Part shown: positions 25,540 through 34,647 of the stretch, one piece after another
Numbering within the stretch: the stretch's first letter is position 1
Layout of the letters: each line of letters begins with the position of its first letter
Origin: Mucilaginibacter pedocola
Lineage (GTDB): Bacteria > Bacteroidota > Bacteroidia > Sphingobacteriales > Sphingobacteriaceae
Direction: 5' to 3'
DNA length: 64,000 nt
NCBI RefSeq assembly: GCF_002013915.1
Contig: NZ_MBTF01000034.1
Span: forward strand, 1-64,000
The notes under the pieces: generated by a model
What the model saw: only the letters and a program-made list of their open reading frames with translations
Database searches by the model: none
Told to the model about the DNA's origin: nothing
Made by a program: the position numbers and the translations under genes

Positions 25540-27480
25540 ATGAAAAGACTTTTAGCCGCATTGCTGTTATTAAATTGTTTTGCCGCGCAAGCTCAACTAA
25601 AGCCAACAGGCATTTTATCGGACATTAAAAATGCGACAGCAAAAAAGACAAAAGGGAGCTGGGTAGTCAGCGCGCAAAACAACAACGCTGCTGTCGAACT
25701 GAACTTCGGAACGCAAACTTACGTGGGTGTAAGCCGCATGGAAGATAAATGGTACGTGCTACCGGCCAATGCCCCAATGGGAAAAATTACCGCTAATACC
25801 AATTTATGGGTATTGCCACAAAATGCCTTATCAAAAGATAACTCCTACCTCATCAAATTATTCTCCGGCGATTCGTTAACGGTGGCTGCCGAAAATGGCG
25901 GGCTAAAAGTAACCGTATATGCTAAAAAGTTTGAGCTGCACTCGGCCGAAACCCGCCCTCATAGCGATTGCTTTAACAACCGTTACACCATCGGCATAAA
26001 TGATGGCGAAGCCCTTGCCAACGCATTGGCAGGCTTTTATTGGGGCACCATGCTGCAATCGGTAATAGAGAAAACCAAAGCGAAGAGCTATCCCTACTCC
26101 AGCGGCTATGTTATCAGCACACTAAACCCCAAAGCCTACGCCGGTTCCTACCCCGATGTTGACCATGAGTTCCAGATAAAAGGGAGGCTGGCTTTTGGTT
26201 CCGATGTGGATATCGATGTGGTGAAACGCATGATAGAACTACAATTCAAACTGATGCAGGATGACCCCGAAGGTTTATTTCGTAACCCCTGCTCGGTACA
26301 GCCCAGCGGCGAGCGCGAGTATCATATCCGCCGGAACAGCCAAAACAATAAGTCGAACGCCAACATGTTTTTACTGACCGGTAATATGGAGGTGCTCGAA
26401 GAATCATTCAATTATTTTAAAGCTACCAAAGACTCTACCTGGCTCGGTAAAAACATCATCAATCTGGAAAATGCCGCATCACTCACCATTGCCAATACCG
26501 ACCAGTACGGACGCGTGTGGTCTGATGTATATTACGAAGACCAGGTAATGAAGGATGGGCGCGAAACCATGTCGGGCGCCTTGGCGGCATATACTTTCCA
26601 ATTATTGGCCCAAATGGAAAGCATCCTGAATCGGGGCGATAAGTCGGCTTACTACACTGAGTTTTCCAAAAAAATTGCCCGGCAACTGGTGCAACCCCTT
26701 CCACAAGGTTTTTGGGACGAAAAAGAACAGCGCTTTGTAGATTGGGTAGACCGCAGCGGCGTTAAGCATAACCACGTGCACTTATTGGCTAATATATTGC
26801 CCGCCATGTTTGGCTATACCACCGAAGCGCAAGTGGGTGCCGTTAACCGTTTGATAGATGATAAACTGTCCGAGTTTCAACGCTTCCCGAGCTTTATATC
26901 ATCGGACGTGGCGGCTTACGATAAGTATGAAATTGGCGATGGCGGCCCTTACGACCTTTGCGCCGCCGGCCGCTACTGGTGGTGGGATGCCTCGTACTGG
27001 AAATGGCGCAACAACAACGGCCTGCTGGCCAAACAACTCAAAACCGTAGCGTTGGAAGCCGTTAAAGATTCGTTTTACATGGGCGAACGTTATGATATGG
27101 ACCATGTATATTACGTTGACAAAAAGGATTGGCACGGTGCCGACATGTACTATGAGTCCCCCTGCGTTTATACATCTGTTTTGATAGATAACTACCTGGG
27201 CATTCAGCACTCCCTAAATGCCGATCTGGCCATTAAACCAAACGTAAATGGCTACGGAACTATCGAGTTTACAAATCCACTATACAACATACGCTACACC
27301 ATCAGCGAGAAAGGTTTTAAACTAAAGAACCTTTCAAACAAGCCGCGGAAGTTCGCGGTAGACCTTTCGGCTGTTTTTAAAGGAAAGCAATTAAAGGTTG
27401 CCGAGGGATCAAAACAAGATACTAGAGGCGCGATACTGCTATCTGCAAACGAAGAAGTAGCATGGGCCATAGAGAAATAA
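25540..27480 (+). CDS. exported six-hairpin-glycosidase-like protein
   Basis: A 646-residue secreted protein, probably a glycan-active enzyme. The signal peptide ends CFAAQAQ. The middle and C-terminal parts have the helix-rich pattern of an (alpha/alpha)6 toroid with many aromatic and acidic residues: RETMSGALAAYTFQLLAQM, FDKYEIGDGGPYDLCAAGR, RYWWWDASYWKWRNN and DWHGADMYYESPCVYTS. The last 70 residues are a beta-sandwich cap. I cannot name a glycoside hydrolase family. Co-transcription with a sulfatase points to sulfated polysaccharide or glycosaminoglycan breakdown. It ends just before a strong terminator. Confidence 0.72.
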   Translation: MKRLLAALLLLNCFAAQAQLKPTGILSDIKNATAKKTKGSWVVSAQNNNAAVELNFGTQTYVGVSRMEDKWYVLPANAPMGKITANTNLWVLPQNALSKDNSYLIKLFSGDSLTVAAENGGLKVTVYAKKFELHSAETRPHSDCFNNRYTIGINDGEALANALAGFYWGTMLQSVIEKTKAKSYPYSSGYVISTLNPKAYAGSYPDVDHEFQIKGRLAFGSDVDIDVVKRMIELQFKLMQDDPEGLFRNPCSVQPSGEREYHIRRNSQNNKSNANMFLLTGNMEVLEESFNYFKATKDSTWLGKNIINLENAASLTIANTDQYGRVWSDVYYEDQVMKDGRETMSGALAAYTFQLLAQMESILNRGDKSAYYTEFSKKIARQLVQPLPQGFWDEKEQRFVDWVDRSGVKHNHVHLLANILPAMFGYTTEAQVGAVNRLIDDKLSEFQRFPSFISSDVAAYDKYEIGDGGPYDLCAAGRYWWWDASYWKWRNNNGLLAKQLKTVALEAVKDSFYMGERYDMDHVYYVDKKDWHGADMYYESPCVYTSVLIDNYLGIQHSLNADLAIKPNVNGYGTIEFTNPLYNIRYTISEKGFKLKNLSNKPRKFAVDLSAVFKGKQLKVAEGSKQDTRGAILLSANEEVAWAIEK

Positions 27481-27497
27481 TTGGGCATCAACCTAAC

Positions 27498-27540
27498 AAA
27501 AAAAGCGCCTGTTCATCAATCATGAACAGGCGCTTTTTTT
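27498..27540. terminator. strong bidirectional intrinsic terminator
   Basis: The stem AGCGCCTGTTCAT pairs perfectly with ATGAACAGGCGCT across a CAATC-type loop. It is flanked by seven A on the left and seven T on the right, so it can stop transcription in both directions. It lies between the convergent sulfatase operon and the nine-gene sus-type operon. Confidence 0.95.
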
Positions 27541-27572
27541 GACGAACTATTTCTGTAGAAAGGCCGGCAAGG

Positions 27573-28688
27573 CTATGTTATAGCCTGCTCCTGCATTTCA
27601 GCGTCTTTCTTCCCAAGCGGCTTGCGGTGCCAATAAGTTGCCAGCAAGCTGCCGGTAACGTTCATTAAGGGGCCAAATACAGCAGGTGCCAAACCCACTG
27701 TGGCCATTTTGCCCATCTCTTTGGCCAGGCCCGATGCCAGTCCGCCGTTTTGCATGCCCACCTCTATAGCCATGGTGCGGCAATCGCGTTCGTCCATTTT
27801 AAAGAGGCGGCCCGCCCAGTACCCAAGCGTGTAGCCCAGCAGGTTATGCACCAGTACTACCAACACCAGCATTGCGCCTATATTCAACAAACTTGCCCTT
27901 CCTGCGGCAGTGATCACAACAATTATCAGGGCAATGCCGGCCATAGATACAATAGGCATGGCCACCTCCAGCCATTTGGCTTTTTTCAGTAAATATTTAT
28001 TGAACAGTATACCTGCTCCTATGGGGATAATTACCATCTTGAAGATATCCCACATCATGTTCAGCACATCAATTTTGATGAACGCACCGCCCAGCAGCTT
28101 CATCAGCAAAGGCGTAAAAAAAGGCGCCAGCATAGTAGATACCGCAGTAATGGTGATAGATAAAGCCAAATTAGCCTTGGCCAAATAGGATATTACATTA
28201 GATGCCATGCCATTTGGCGAACAGCCGATAAGGATGATACCCGCAGCAATTTCGGGCGGGAAACCGCTTAGTTTGGCCAGCGTAAAACCCAGGCCCGGCA
28301 TGATCAGGAAATGGCTGAACACGCCGATAAATACGCCCTTGGGCATCTTTAGTACACCCGCAAAATCTTCCACCCCCATTGATGTCCCCATACCGAACAT
28401 AATGATCTGGATGAGCGGCGTGATCAGTATAGACAGCTTTACGCCATTTACACTGATAAAGTATTGCGGATAATAAAGTGCAGTAGTTACTGCGGCAAAA
28501 ATGATGAGCGTATACGAGAAACCCTTAAGCGCCTCGAACCCGCGGAAAGCGATAGAAGTTAGTATAAACGCGGCTATAAACAATGGACCGGCATGTGCAA
28601 TACCGCCGCCAATGCTAAGCCCAACGGCAGCGAATAAACTGATGAAGGCCAGCGCAGCCAGCACGAGGTAAATGTTTATCTTTTTCAT
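27573..28688 (-). CDS. bile acid:sodium symporter (BASS)-family transporter
   Basis: A 371-residue inner-membrane transporter with about ten helices. Family hallmarks are the unwound motifs GMGTSMGVEDFAG, ILIGCSPNGMASNVISYLAKAN (the sodium/substrate site region) and the C-terminal IEVGMQNGGLASGLA. BASS members import bile acids, pantoate or pyruvate-like organic anions with sodium. As the last gene of the operon behind four exported enzymes it is well placed to take up a small acid made in the periplasm; that is an inference. It starts 36 bp after the RraA-like gene and ends at a strong terminator. Confidence 0.9.
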   Translation of the reverse strand: MKKINIYLVLAALAFISLFAAVGLSIGGGIAHAGPLFIAAFILTSIAFRGFEALKGFSYTLIIFAAVTTALYYPQYFISVNGVKLSILITPLIQIIMFGMGTSMGVEDFAGVLKMPKGVFIGVFSHFLIMPGLGFTLAKLSGFPPEIAAGIILIGCSPNGMASNVISYLAKANLALSITITAVSTMLAPFFTPLLMKLLGGAFIKIDVLNMMWDIFKMVIIPIGAGILFNKYLLKKAKWLEVAMPIVSMAGIALIIVVITAAGRASLLNIGAMLVLVVLVHNLLGYTLGYWAGRLFKMDERDCRTMAIEVGMQNGGLASGLAKEMGKMATVGLAPAVFGPLMNVTGSLLATYWHRKPLGKKDAEMQEQAIT

Positions 28689-28724
28689 TTTGGTGTGAGA
28701 TAGGTTTAAATGAATGATAGTTTT

Positions 28725-29651
28725 TTACCAGGTACGTTTTTGCATGAACTCCTCCAACTGCTGGCGGGTCATTTTCATTTCTTCGGGATGCTTGGCAAGC
28801 CATTTCATGAAGGCATCTTTTATGGCGGGTGTCCACTGGCTGTCTATTTCGCCGGTGGTGTAGGTGCCGGCTTTCAGCATCTCCTGCCCGAATTTGTCGC
28901 GCAAGCCTATGAACTCCGCAGTAGAAATTACTTTCTCGGCCAAATGCGCGGGGATGAACAGTACCCCTTCTTTCTCGGATATTACCAGATCGCCGGGTAG
29001 CACAATAGCATTGCCTATACGGATAGGGGTATTCAAACCCATCAGCACCATTTCTTCAAGGTACGAAGGGTCGAAATCGCGCACGAAGGCGTTGAAGCCC
29101 TCTATTTTGGCTAAGCCCGCCAGGTCGCGTGCGGCACCATCAAATATTACCCCGGCGCCCGATTTATTAAAAATGGAGTTACCCAAATTGTCGCCGATAA
29201 GTGTGCCAGCTCTTATTTTGCCGAAACCATCGGCCACATAAACATCGCCTTTGGTTAATTCATCTATCGGCCAGGCGTTAGTATTGCCTTTACGCCCCTG
29301 CGCTTTACCACGTTCTTTAATGTTCTTTTCTACATCAGGCCGCGATGGCATAAACATAGCGGTAACCGCTCGGCCAATTACCGGCTTATCGTTCACCGTT
29401 TTCCAGCCGCCTTCGAACTGATTGTTGTAGCCCTCGTTGCGCAGCACGGTCCAGGCTTCCTCAATGCCTATCGATTTTGCCCGTTCCAGCAAAGCATCGG
29501 GGAGCTTTGGCCGCCCATCTTTAAAGCGTTCCCCTTTCCATTCGGATGTATAAAACATCATCTCCTCCTTTGTTATAGTTTGCGCGCCTGCCCTGCCCGC
29601 AAACAACATAGCAGGTATCAGCAAGCCTAATGCAACAGCTTTTAGCTTCAT
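28725..29651 (-). CDS. exported RraA-family lyase (aldolase/decarboxylase-like)
   Basis: A 308-residue protein of the RraA-like fold, whose enzymes are metal-dependent aldolases or oxaloacetate decarboxylases that release pyruvate; RraA itself regulates RNase E. I choose the start at 29651 because it begins a signal peptide (MKLKAVALGLLIPAMLFAGR, cleavage about GAQ). The frame extends upstream through the repeat but without protein-like sequence. The family signature G-DNLGNSIFNK and FDGAARDLAGL (Arg-Asp) are present, as is GDLVISEKEGVLFIP. The leader makes an RNase E regulator role impossible and supports periplasmic catalysis. It lies in the sus-type operon. Confidence 0.85.
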   Translation of the reverse strand: MKLKAVALGLLIPAMLFAGRAGAQTITKEEMMFYTSEWKGERFKDGRPKLPDALLERAKSIGIEEAWTVLRNEGYNNQFEGGWKTVNDKPVIGRAVTAMFMPSRPDVEKNIKERGKAQGRKGNTNAWPIDELTKGDVYVADGFGKIRAGTLIGDNLGNSIFNKSGAGVIFDGAARDLAGLAKIEGFNAFVRDFDPSYLEEMVLMGLNTPIRIGNAIVLPGDLVISEKEGVLFIPAHLAEKVISTAEFIGLRDKFGQEMLKAGTYTTGEIDSQWTPAIKDAFMKWLAKHPEEMKMTRQQLEEFMQKRTW

Positions 29652-29703
29652 ATTTTGGTTTAATTTGGTTTTATAATTGGTGGTGCGGTGGTTCGTTTTC
29701 AAA

Positions 29704-29820
29704 TACCCCTCTTGAGAGGGGCGCGAAAGACAGCGCGGCTGCAGGGGTGTGTTAGCGACTTTGCAAATGTAATATCGCATTGTGGCTAACACACCCTTCC
29801 TCCCCTCTCAAGAAGGGAAC
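29704..29820. repeat. CCCCTCTTGAGAGGGG element, copy A
   Basis: About 117 bp starting CCCCTCTTGAGAGGGG and ending CCCCTCTCAAGAAGGG, with inner arms GGGGTGTGTTAGC and GCTAACACACCC. A second copy in opposite orientation lies at 45633-45752. It folds as a long imperfect hairpin. It is inserted between the amidohydrolase and RraA-like genes of one operon. Confidence 0.8.
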
Positions 29821-29897
29821 CGCACGGGCTTTTGCGCTTCTTCTTTTGGCTTTAGACTTTCACCATTCTGCTTTCCCCCGCACTATTTTCTTCAAAT

Positions 29898-31160
29898 TTA
29901 TTCGGTACTCTTTGGGGCGGTAGCAGGGGCTATGCCGATGCCGTTCAAATCGTATACTATTTTACCGGCGCGCATGGTTAGTTCGCATTCCAGTTTTTTG
30001 TTGGCTTCCATTTTAAAGCCCGTGTAGTCGAAAAAGCCGAATTTGCCTTCTCTTACATTTAGTATCGCTACATCTGCTTCTGCGCCAACACTTAGGTTGC
30101 CTAACTCTTCGCGTTTTATCTCTTTGGCAGGGTTTGATGTTGATGCTTGTATAACACTCTTCAGGTCCATCCCCATGGCCAAAAACTTCGACATAGTGGT
30201 GAGCATATCCTTCATCGCATTGTTCATGCTGCCGGTATGGATATCGGTGCTTATAGAATTTGGTAAAAACCCATCCTTAATTGCGGGTATGGCCTGCGAG
30301 TAAGCAAAGCTGATGCCGCCGTAACCCACATCAAAAATTATCCCCCGTTTGCGGGCTTCCCATACAAAGGGCTTCATTTTTTGGGTTTTCAGGTCAACAA
30401 TGTATTCGCGGCCGTTTAACTGGCCAAAGCAATGCGTAAATATATCGCCGGGGCGCATGTGTTGCATAAACAATTCTTCCAGTGGCAGAGGCGGTTGTGC
30501 GCCGCCGAAGTCAACCATTACGGGTATACCGCCTGCTTGCTTGCCGGCCTCTACAGCGCGATCGATAGGTGCCCAATCGTGCCCGTCGTAGTGGGCCAAT
30601 TTAAAGCCTACTACATATTTGCGGTATTTACGGGCCACCATGGCGCTCATTTTGGGGTCCATATCGTTCAGGTTTTGCTCGTACCCTCCGCGCATGCCTT
30701 CGCCTACAATATTAATAAAAGCCAACACACGCGTCTGCGATTCATCAATGGTTTGCTGCTTAAAAGTCGGGAATGTGCGCCAGCCCGAACTACCTGCATC
30801 AACTACCGTAGTTACGCCGTTACGGAAGGTAAAACCATCAGGAGGCAGTGCCAAATTACCGTTCTCGTACTGATGATCTGGCTGGGTGCCAAAAAAATTA
30901 TGAGTATGTATATCTATCAGCCCGGGCGTAACGTATAGCCCCTTGGCATCTATAACCTGTTTAGCGCGGCTGCCATCAATACTTTTGGCTACCGCAGCAA
31001 TTTTGCCATCGGTTATGGCCACATCCATCACCCCGTCTATATTATTCTTCGGGTCGATAACGTGGCCGCCTTTTATCACCACGGCATAGGTTTGCGCCTC
31101 TGCCCTGCCGAATAAAACCGCCATGGCCAGCATTAAAACATATATATTCTTCATCAACAT
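29898..31160 (-). CDS. exported amidohydrolase/deacetylase (EF_0837/AHA_3915-like)
   Basis: A 420-residue metal-dependent amidohydrolase in the group typified by EF_0837 and AHA_3915, which are found next to a SelA-like PLP enzyme exactly as here. A signal peptide (ending GRAEAQ) is present. The metal site is visible as GLIDIHTHNFFG (HxH), the later FTHCFGQ histidine and STDIHTGSMNN aspartate; FKLAHYDGHDW may hold the bridging lysine. The TIM barrel is preceded by the small beta domain VIKGGHVIDP. Likely removes an N-acyl group or opens a cyclic amide; the substrate is unknown. Two ATG (31160 and 31154) are possible starts. 107 bp follow the PLP-enzyme gene. Confidence 0.87.
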   Translation of the reverse strand: MLMKNIYVLMLAMAVLFGRAEAQTYAVVIKGGHVIDPKNNIDGVMDVAITDGKIAAVAKSIDGSRAKQVIDAKGLYVTPGLIDIHTHNFFGTQPDHQYENGNLALPPDGFTFRNGVTTVVDAGSSGWRTFPTFKQQTIDESQTRVLAFINIVGEGMRGGYEQNLNDMDPKMSAMVARKYRKYVVGFKLAHYDGHDWAPIDRAVEAGKQAGGIPVMVDFGGAQPPLPLEELFMQHMRPGDIFTHCFGQLNGREYIVDLKTQKMKPFVWEARKRGIIFDVGYGGISFAYSQAIPAIKDGFLPNSISTDIHTGSMNNAMKDMLTTMSKFLAMGMDLKSVIQASTSNPAKEIKREELGNLSVGAEADVAILNVREGKFGFFDYTGFKMEANKKLECELTMRAGKIVYDLNGIGIAPATAPKSTE

Positions 31161-31267
31161 CGTTCAAAAATTTTAAAATAGCATCCCCCGTTAAGCCTTT
31201 GTACAGGTAAAGGCCTTGCCACCGGATGCAAGAAAATAAATGATTTATCCCGCTCGGGTTTTAATGC

Positions 31268-32485
31268 TTAGGCTGTTACAGCTTTTTGTAATATCTCCTT
31301 CACACGGTTCGCTACCACATCTATCTGATCTGTACGTAAAAGTACTACGCCTATCTGCAGCGAGTCGCCTCTATGGTTGGCAACAATGCTTGGTGTGCCT
31401 GCCTTTAAGGCCGCTACCACATCTTTTGGCGTGGTGCGTATTTTAGCAGCATCCCAATTGACGAACAAGCTCGGGAAAGCATTTGCCGGCCCCGGATCTA
31501 CCCAAGTTTTGGTTTTCACGGTTGGCAAGGTTTCCAGTTTGGTGCCAATGGTTTTAGTGCGCTGCAGCCAGTCTTCCCATTCCTTTTTATGATCGCGCTC
31601 GAGATACGATTTCAGCGCACAATACATACCGAACATCTCCTCTTTATTCACCTTCATGGGGCGGCCAATCGGCGCTTCGTTAGGGCTATGGTTTGCTCTT
31701 GCAGCGGTTATGAGGTCTTTACGGCCGAACAGTAATCCGGCGCTTTGCGGGCCGCGCATCATTTTACCACCCGAGAAGGTCACCAGGTCGAAGCCCATCT
31801 TTTGGAATTTGAACAGGTTCTCTACCGGCGGTACATCGGCGGCTGCATCTAAAAACGTAGGGATATTTTTCGCTTTGGCAACTTTCAAAAAGTTCTCGTG
31901 AGTAATGCTGCTTTTCTCGGCAGCGTTAAAGAACAGCGCCATTACCGTATTACTGTTGATGGCTTTTGCCATTTCGTCGGCACCGGTAACCTCAATAATT
32001 TTTGCACCGGTAGTGCTCACCGCCTGGTCGAACAGGTAGCGGTGCGTTTTCTGCATGATCACCTCGGGCCGCGGGCCGGGGTGGTTAGGCAGCATTTTTA
32101 TTTTGGCTTCGTCGAGGCCGGTGATACAGGCAGCAGTACCCAATACCATGGCGCAGGCCGCGCCCGATGTTACCATGGCGGCTTCTACATGCAGCATTTC
32201 GGCGATCTTGCCACCTACTTTATCCTGCAGCTCGTACATATTAGCAAAATCCTTCGAGGTAGAATTAATAGCCTCCAGCACCTCGGGCAGCATTAGCGAA
32301 CCTGACAGGAAAGTCATGGTAACCGAAGCATTGATCACCGGGGTTACGCCCAGTTCCTTAAACAGGTCGCGTTTGGGCGCATCGGCAGGCGTTGCTTCTT
32401 TGGTATGTATGGTTGAAGCCTTTGCAGCTATTGCCCCGGTAAACGGGAGAATAGAAAGGCTTTTGATAACGTTTCTGCGTTTCAT
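31268..32485 (-). CDS. exported SelA-like PLP-dependent enzyme (EF_0839/DgaE-like)
   Basis: A 405-residue PLP enzyme of the SelA-related group that includes DgaE (D-glucosaminate-6-phosphate ammonia-lyase) and EF_0839. The PLP lysine is Lys241 in FSGGKMMRGPQSAG; FLDAAADVPP carries the aspartate that contacts the pyridine ring. The N-terminus MKRRNVIKSLSILPFTGAIA is a twin-arginine-like leader, which fits export of a protein already loaded with cofactor. Expected chemistry is beta-elimination of ammonia from an amino acid or amino-sugar acid. It starts 29 bp after the RidA gene; RidA proteins quench enamine intermediates made by such enzymes. Confidence 0.87.
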   Translation of the reverse strand: MKRRNVIKSLSILPFTGAIAAKASTIHTKEATPADAPKRDLFKELGVTPVINASVTMTFLSGSLMLPEVLEAINSTSKDFANMYELQDKVGGKIAEMLHVEAAMVTSGAACAMVLGTAACITGLDEAKIKMLPNHPGPRPEVIMQKTHRYLFDQAVSTTGAKIIEVTGADEMAKAINSNTVMALFFNAAEKSSITHENFLKVAKAKNIPTFLDAAADVPPVENLFKFQKMGFDLVTFSGGKMMRGPQSAGLLFGRKDLITAARANHSPNEAPIGRPMKVNKEEMFGMYCALKSYLERDHKKEWEDWLQRTKTIGTKLETLPTVKTKTWVDPGPANAFPSLFVNWDAAKIRTTPKDVVAALKAGTPSIVANHRGDSLQIGVVLLRTDQIDVVANRVKEILQKAVTA

Positions 32486-32514
32486 TGTTTGTTGTAAATA
32501 GTAAGTTTAAAAAC

Positions 32515-32970
32515 TTAGATGTAGGCGATGCAGTCCATCTCTACCAGCGAATCGCCGGGGACGCCGCCTTTTGCTACCGCTACGGTGGTGCGTACAGGTG
32601 GCTTTTTGCCGAAACGGCCTTTGTACACCTCGTTCATACCTTTGTAATCGGCAATATCATTCAGGTATACGTTCACCTTCAAAACCTTCTCCATCGACGA
32701 GCCTGCTTTTATCAGCTCGGCTTCCAGTTCTTTCAGTACGATCTCGGTATGCGCCTTTATCTCGAAGGGTGCTACGTGTGCACCTTTGCCGGCAACAAAT
32801 ACCATATTACCCAACTTGGTAGAGCCCGAAAACAAAGGCACATCATCCTGAGTGGTTACGTTATTCACTTCCTTTTCGTCGGCCAGTTGCGTATTTGCCT
32901 TTGCCATGCCGAATACAGAGATGCCTGCTATTGATGCCAGCATTTTTTTTACGATAGATCTTCTTTCCAT
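32515..32970 (-). CDS. exported RidA-family enamine/imine deaminase
   Basis: A 151-residue RidA/YjgF protein that hydrolyses 2-aminoacrylate-type enamines to 2-oxo acids and ammonia. The catalytic-type Arg127 lies in KPPVRTTVAVA, and GNMVFVAGKG and VYLNDIADYKGMNEVY are family signatures. Unusually it carries a leader MERRSIVKKMLASIAGISVF, twin-arginine-like, ending about MAKA. RidA is normally cytoplasmic. Its placement directly before the PLP enzyme gene (29 bp) supports a common extracytoplasmic pathway. It follows SusD by 103 bp. Confidence 0.88.
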   Translation of the reverse strand: MERRSIVKKMLASIAGISVFGMAKANTQLADEKEVNNVTTQDDVPLFSGSTKLGNMVFVAGKGAHVAPFEIKAHTEIVLKELEAELIKAGSSMEKVLKVNVYLNDIADYKGMNEVYKGRFGKKPPVRTTVAVAKGGVPGDSLVEMDCIAYI

Positions 32971-33073
32971 TGCCTGGTTTTTTATGTTTTATAATGGTGT
33001 GTAGGTTTTAAATAACCCGCCGGGCCTGGTGCCCGGCGGAGTTATTATCCCAATTTAACTTAAAAGTTTCTCA

Positions 33074-34606
33074 TCATGGTTTGTCCCACCACATACGGGT
33101 AAGGAACTCATCGGCACCCTGGCGGGCAATAGCGGCGTTGTAATTTTCGCCGTTAAGGTTTTGCTCGGTAGCAGGGTATAAAAACCTACGGAATATTTTA
33201 CCGCCTGTTGCGTTACCCACGTAATTGTTAGGCACCAAAGCAGGGTAGCCTGTACGCCTATAGTTGGCAAATACCTCGGTAGCATTTGGGAATACGCCAA
33301 CCCAAAACTGGGTATGTATTTGCTCCATTTGCTGTGCCGTGGTACCGGCAGTGTTCAGGGTATGGTATTTAATGTAGGTTGAAATTTGGTTTGCAGTAAT
33401 GTTACCCGCACCCGAACCGAATAAGCTCCACTGCCTCATAGAAGCACTGATGCCTGCTTCGTACGATACACTTGCACTTGCACCGCTATACCAGCCACGC
33501 AGGGCAGCCTCGGCCAGCAAAAAGTTAGTTTCGGCGTTGGTGATGAGCAGGTAAGGGCTATTCAGTTGCAAAATGGTTGCAGGGTTTGGTTCTGAGTAAG
33601 TTGGGAAATCGGCTGGTTTTGTACCCAATTTTGCCGACATACCTTTTTGCACGGCAAACGATGTATCGGCCTTGCCACCTATCCATACTACCGACAGCAC
33701 GCCCAAACGCGGGTCGTTATTAGCTTTCAGGTAGTCGATAAATACATCCTGGTACTTACCGCCCTCTACGTTACTGTTGCCATCTGCTTTAATATAATCA
33801 GAATTAAGCCAATTGAACGCGAGTGGGTTCTTATTGATATCCTGCCCCGCAGAAACATAGCCATTCACTTTGGCAACATCTGCATCGTTTAAAATAACGC
33901 CACCGGCAATAGCTTTTTTAGCCCAGGTTTCGGCAGCTGCAATATCAACCTTTGTCATGCGCATGGCAAGGCGCAGCATCAGCGAGTAGGCAAACTTCTT
34001 CCACTTAGGAACATCGCCCCCGTAGATCAGGTCGGCATTTCCAAAAGTTACTGTTTTAGTTGTGGTAAGTGCCGCGGCCGCTTCATCAAGTTCCTTCAGC
34101 ATGTCGGCGTAAATGTTCTTCTGCTCGTCGTATTTAGGTTTATAGATAGCATCTGTATAACCTTTGCCTGCTTCCGAATAAGGTATGTCGCCATAAATAT
34201 CGGTTACCCTACTGAAGCAATATGCACGCCATATACGCGCGGCAGATAACAGGTTCACCTGGTCGGCATTGCCCTGCACCTGTGCCATAACCTGCTGTAT
34301 TTCATTTATTTCTTTTGGGTAAGCATTGTTAAACACACCCCACGATTGCCCGCTTTGTGCCAGTATGTATTTAGCACCAAAGCCGGCCACATCATTATAG
34401 CTTGTGGTATATTGCATAGTGCCGTGCAATAACTGCAGCACATCGCCTGCGCCATCTAACTGCGACTTTGAGAATACGAAAGCCGGTGTTGGGTTTGGCG
34501 AAGAGTTGGGGTTTGTATTAAGTGCTTCAAAGTTCTTGTCGCATGCCTGCAGCCCCATACAAGCAGCCAGGCAAACTGTAAAATATTTTAGGAAGTTTCT
34601 TTTCAT
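33074..34606 (-). CDS. SusD/RagB-family outer-membrane lipoprotein (SusD-like_2)
   Basis: A 510-residue surface lipoprotein that acts as the lid and nutrient binder over its SusC channel. Start 34606 gives the lipoprotein signal MKRNFLKYFTVCLAACMGLQAC with lipobox LQAC. The frame upstream of it is not protein-like. Features of the SusD-like_2 group: ALNTNPNSSPNPTPA, RIWRAYCFSRVTDIYGDIPYSEAGKG, KKFAYSLMLRLAMRMTKVD, NAETNFLLAEAALRGWYSG and the C-terminal RRFLYPATEQNLNGENY. It follows susC by 41 bp. Confidence 0.95.
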   Translation of the reverse strand: MKRNFLKYFTVCLAACMGLQACDKNFEALNTNPNSSPNPTPAFVFSKSQLDGAGDVLQLLHGTMQYTTSYNDVAGFGAKYILAQSGQSWGVFNNAYPKEINEIQQVMAQVQGNADQVNLLSAARIWRAYCFSRVTDIYGDIPYSEAGKGYTDAIYKPKYDEQKNIYADMLKELDEAAAALTTTKTVTFGNADLIYGGDVPKWKKFAYSLMLRLAMRMTKVDIAAAETWAKKAIAGGVILNDADVAKVNGYVSAGQDINKNPLAFNWLNSDYIKADGNSNVEGGKYQDVFIDYLKANNDPRLGVLSVVWIGGKADTSFAVQKGMSAKLGTKPADFPTYSEPNPATILQLNSPYLLITNAETNFLLAEAALRGWYSGASASVSYEAGISASMRQWSLFGSGAGNITANQISTYIKYHTLNTAGTTAQQMEQIHTQFWVGVFPNATEVFANYRRTGYPALVPNNYVGNATGGKIFRRFLYPATEQNLNGENYNAAIARQGADEFLTRMWWDKP

Positions 34607-34647
34607 GTCAATTGTTTCTTTAGTTAATACTGCCATTAAGTGGCTTA

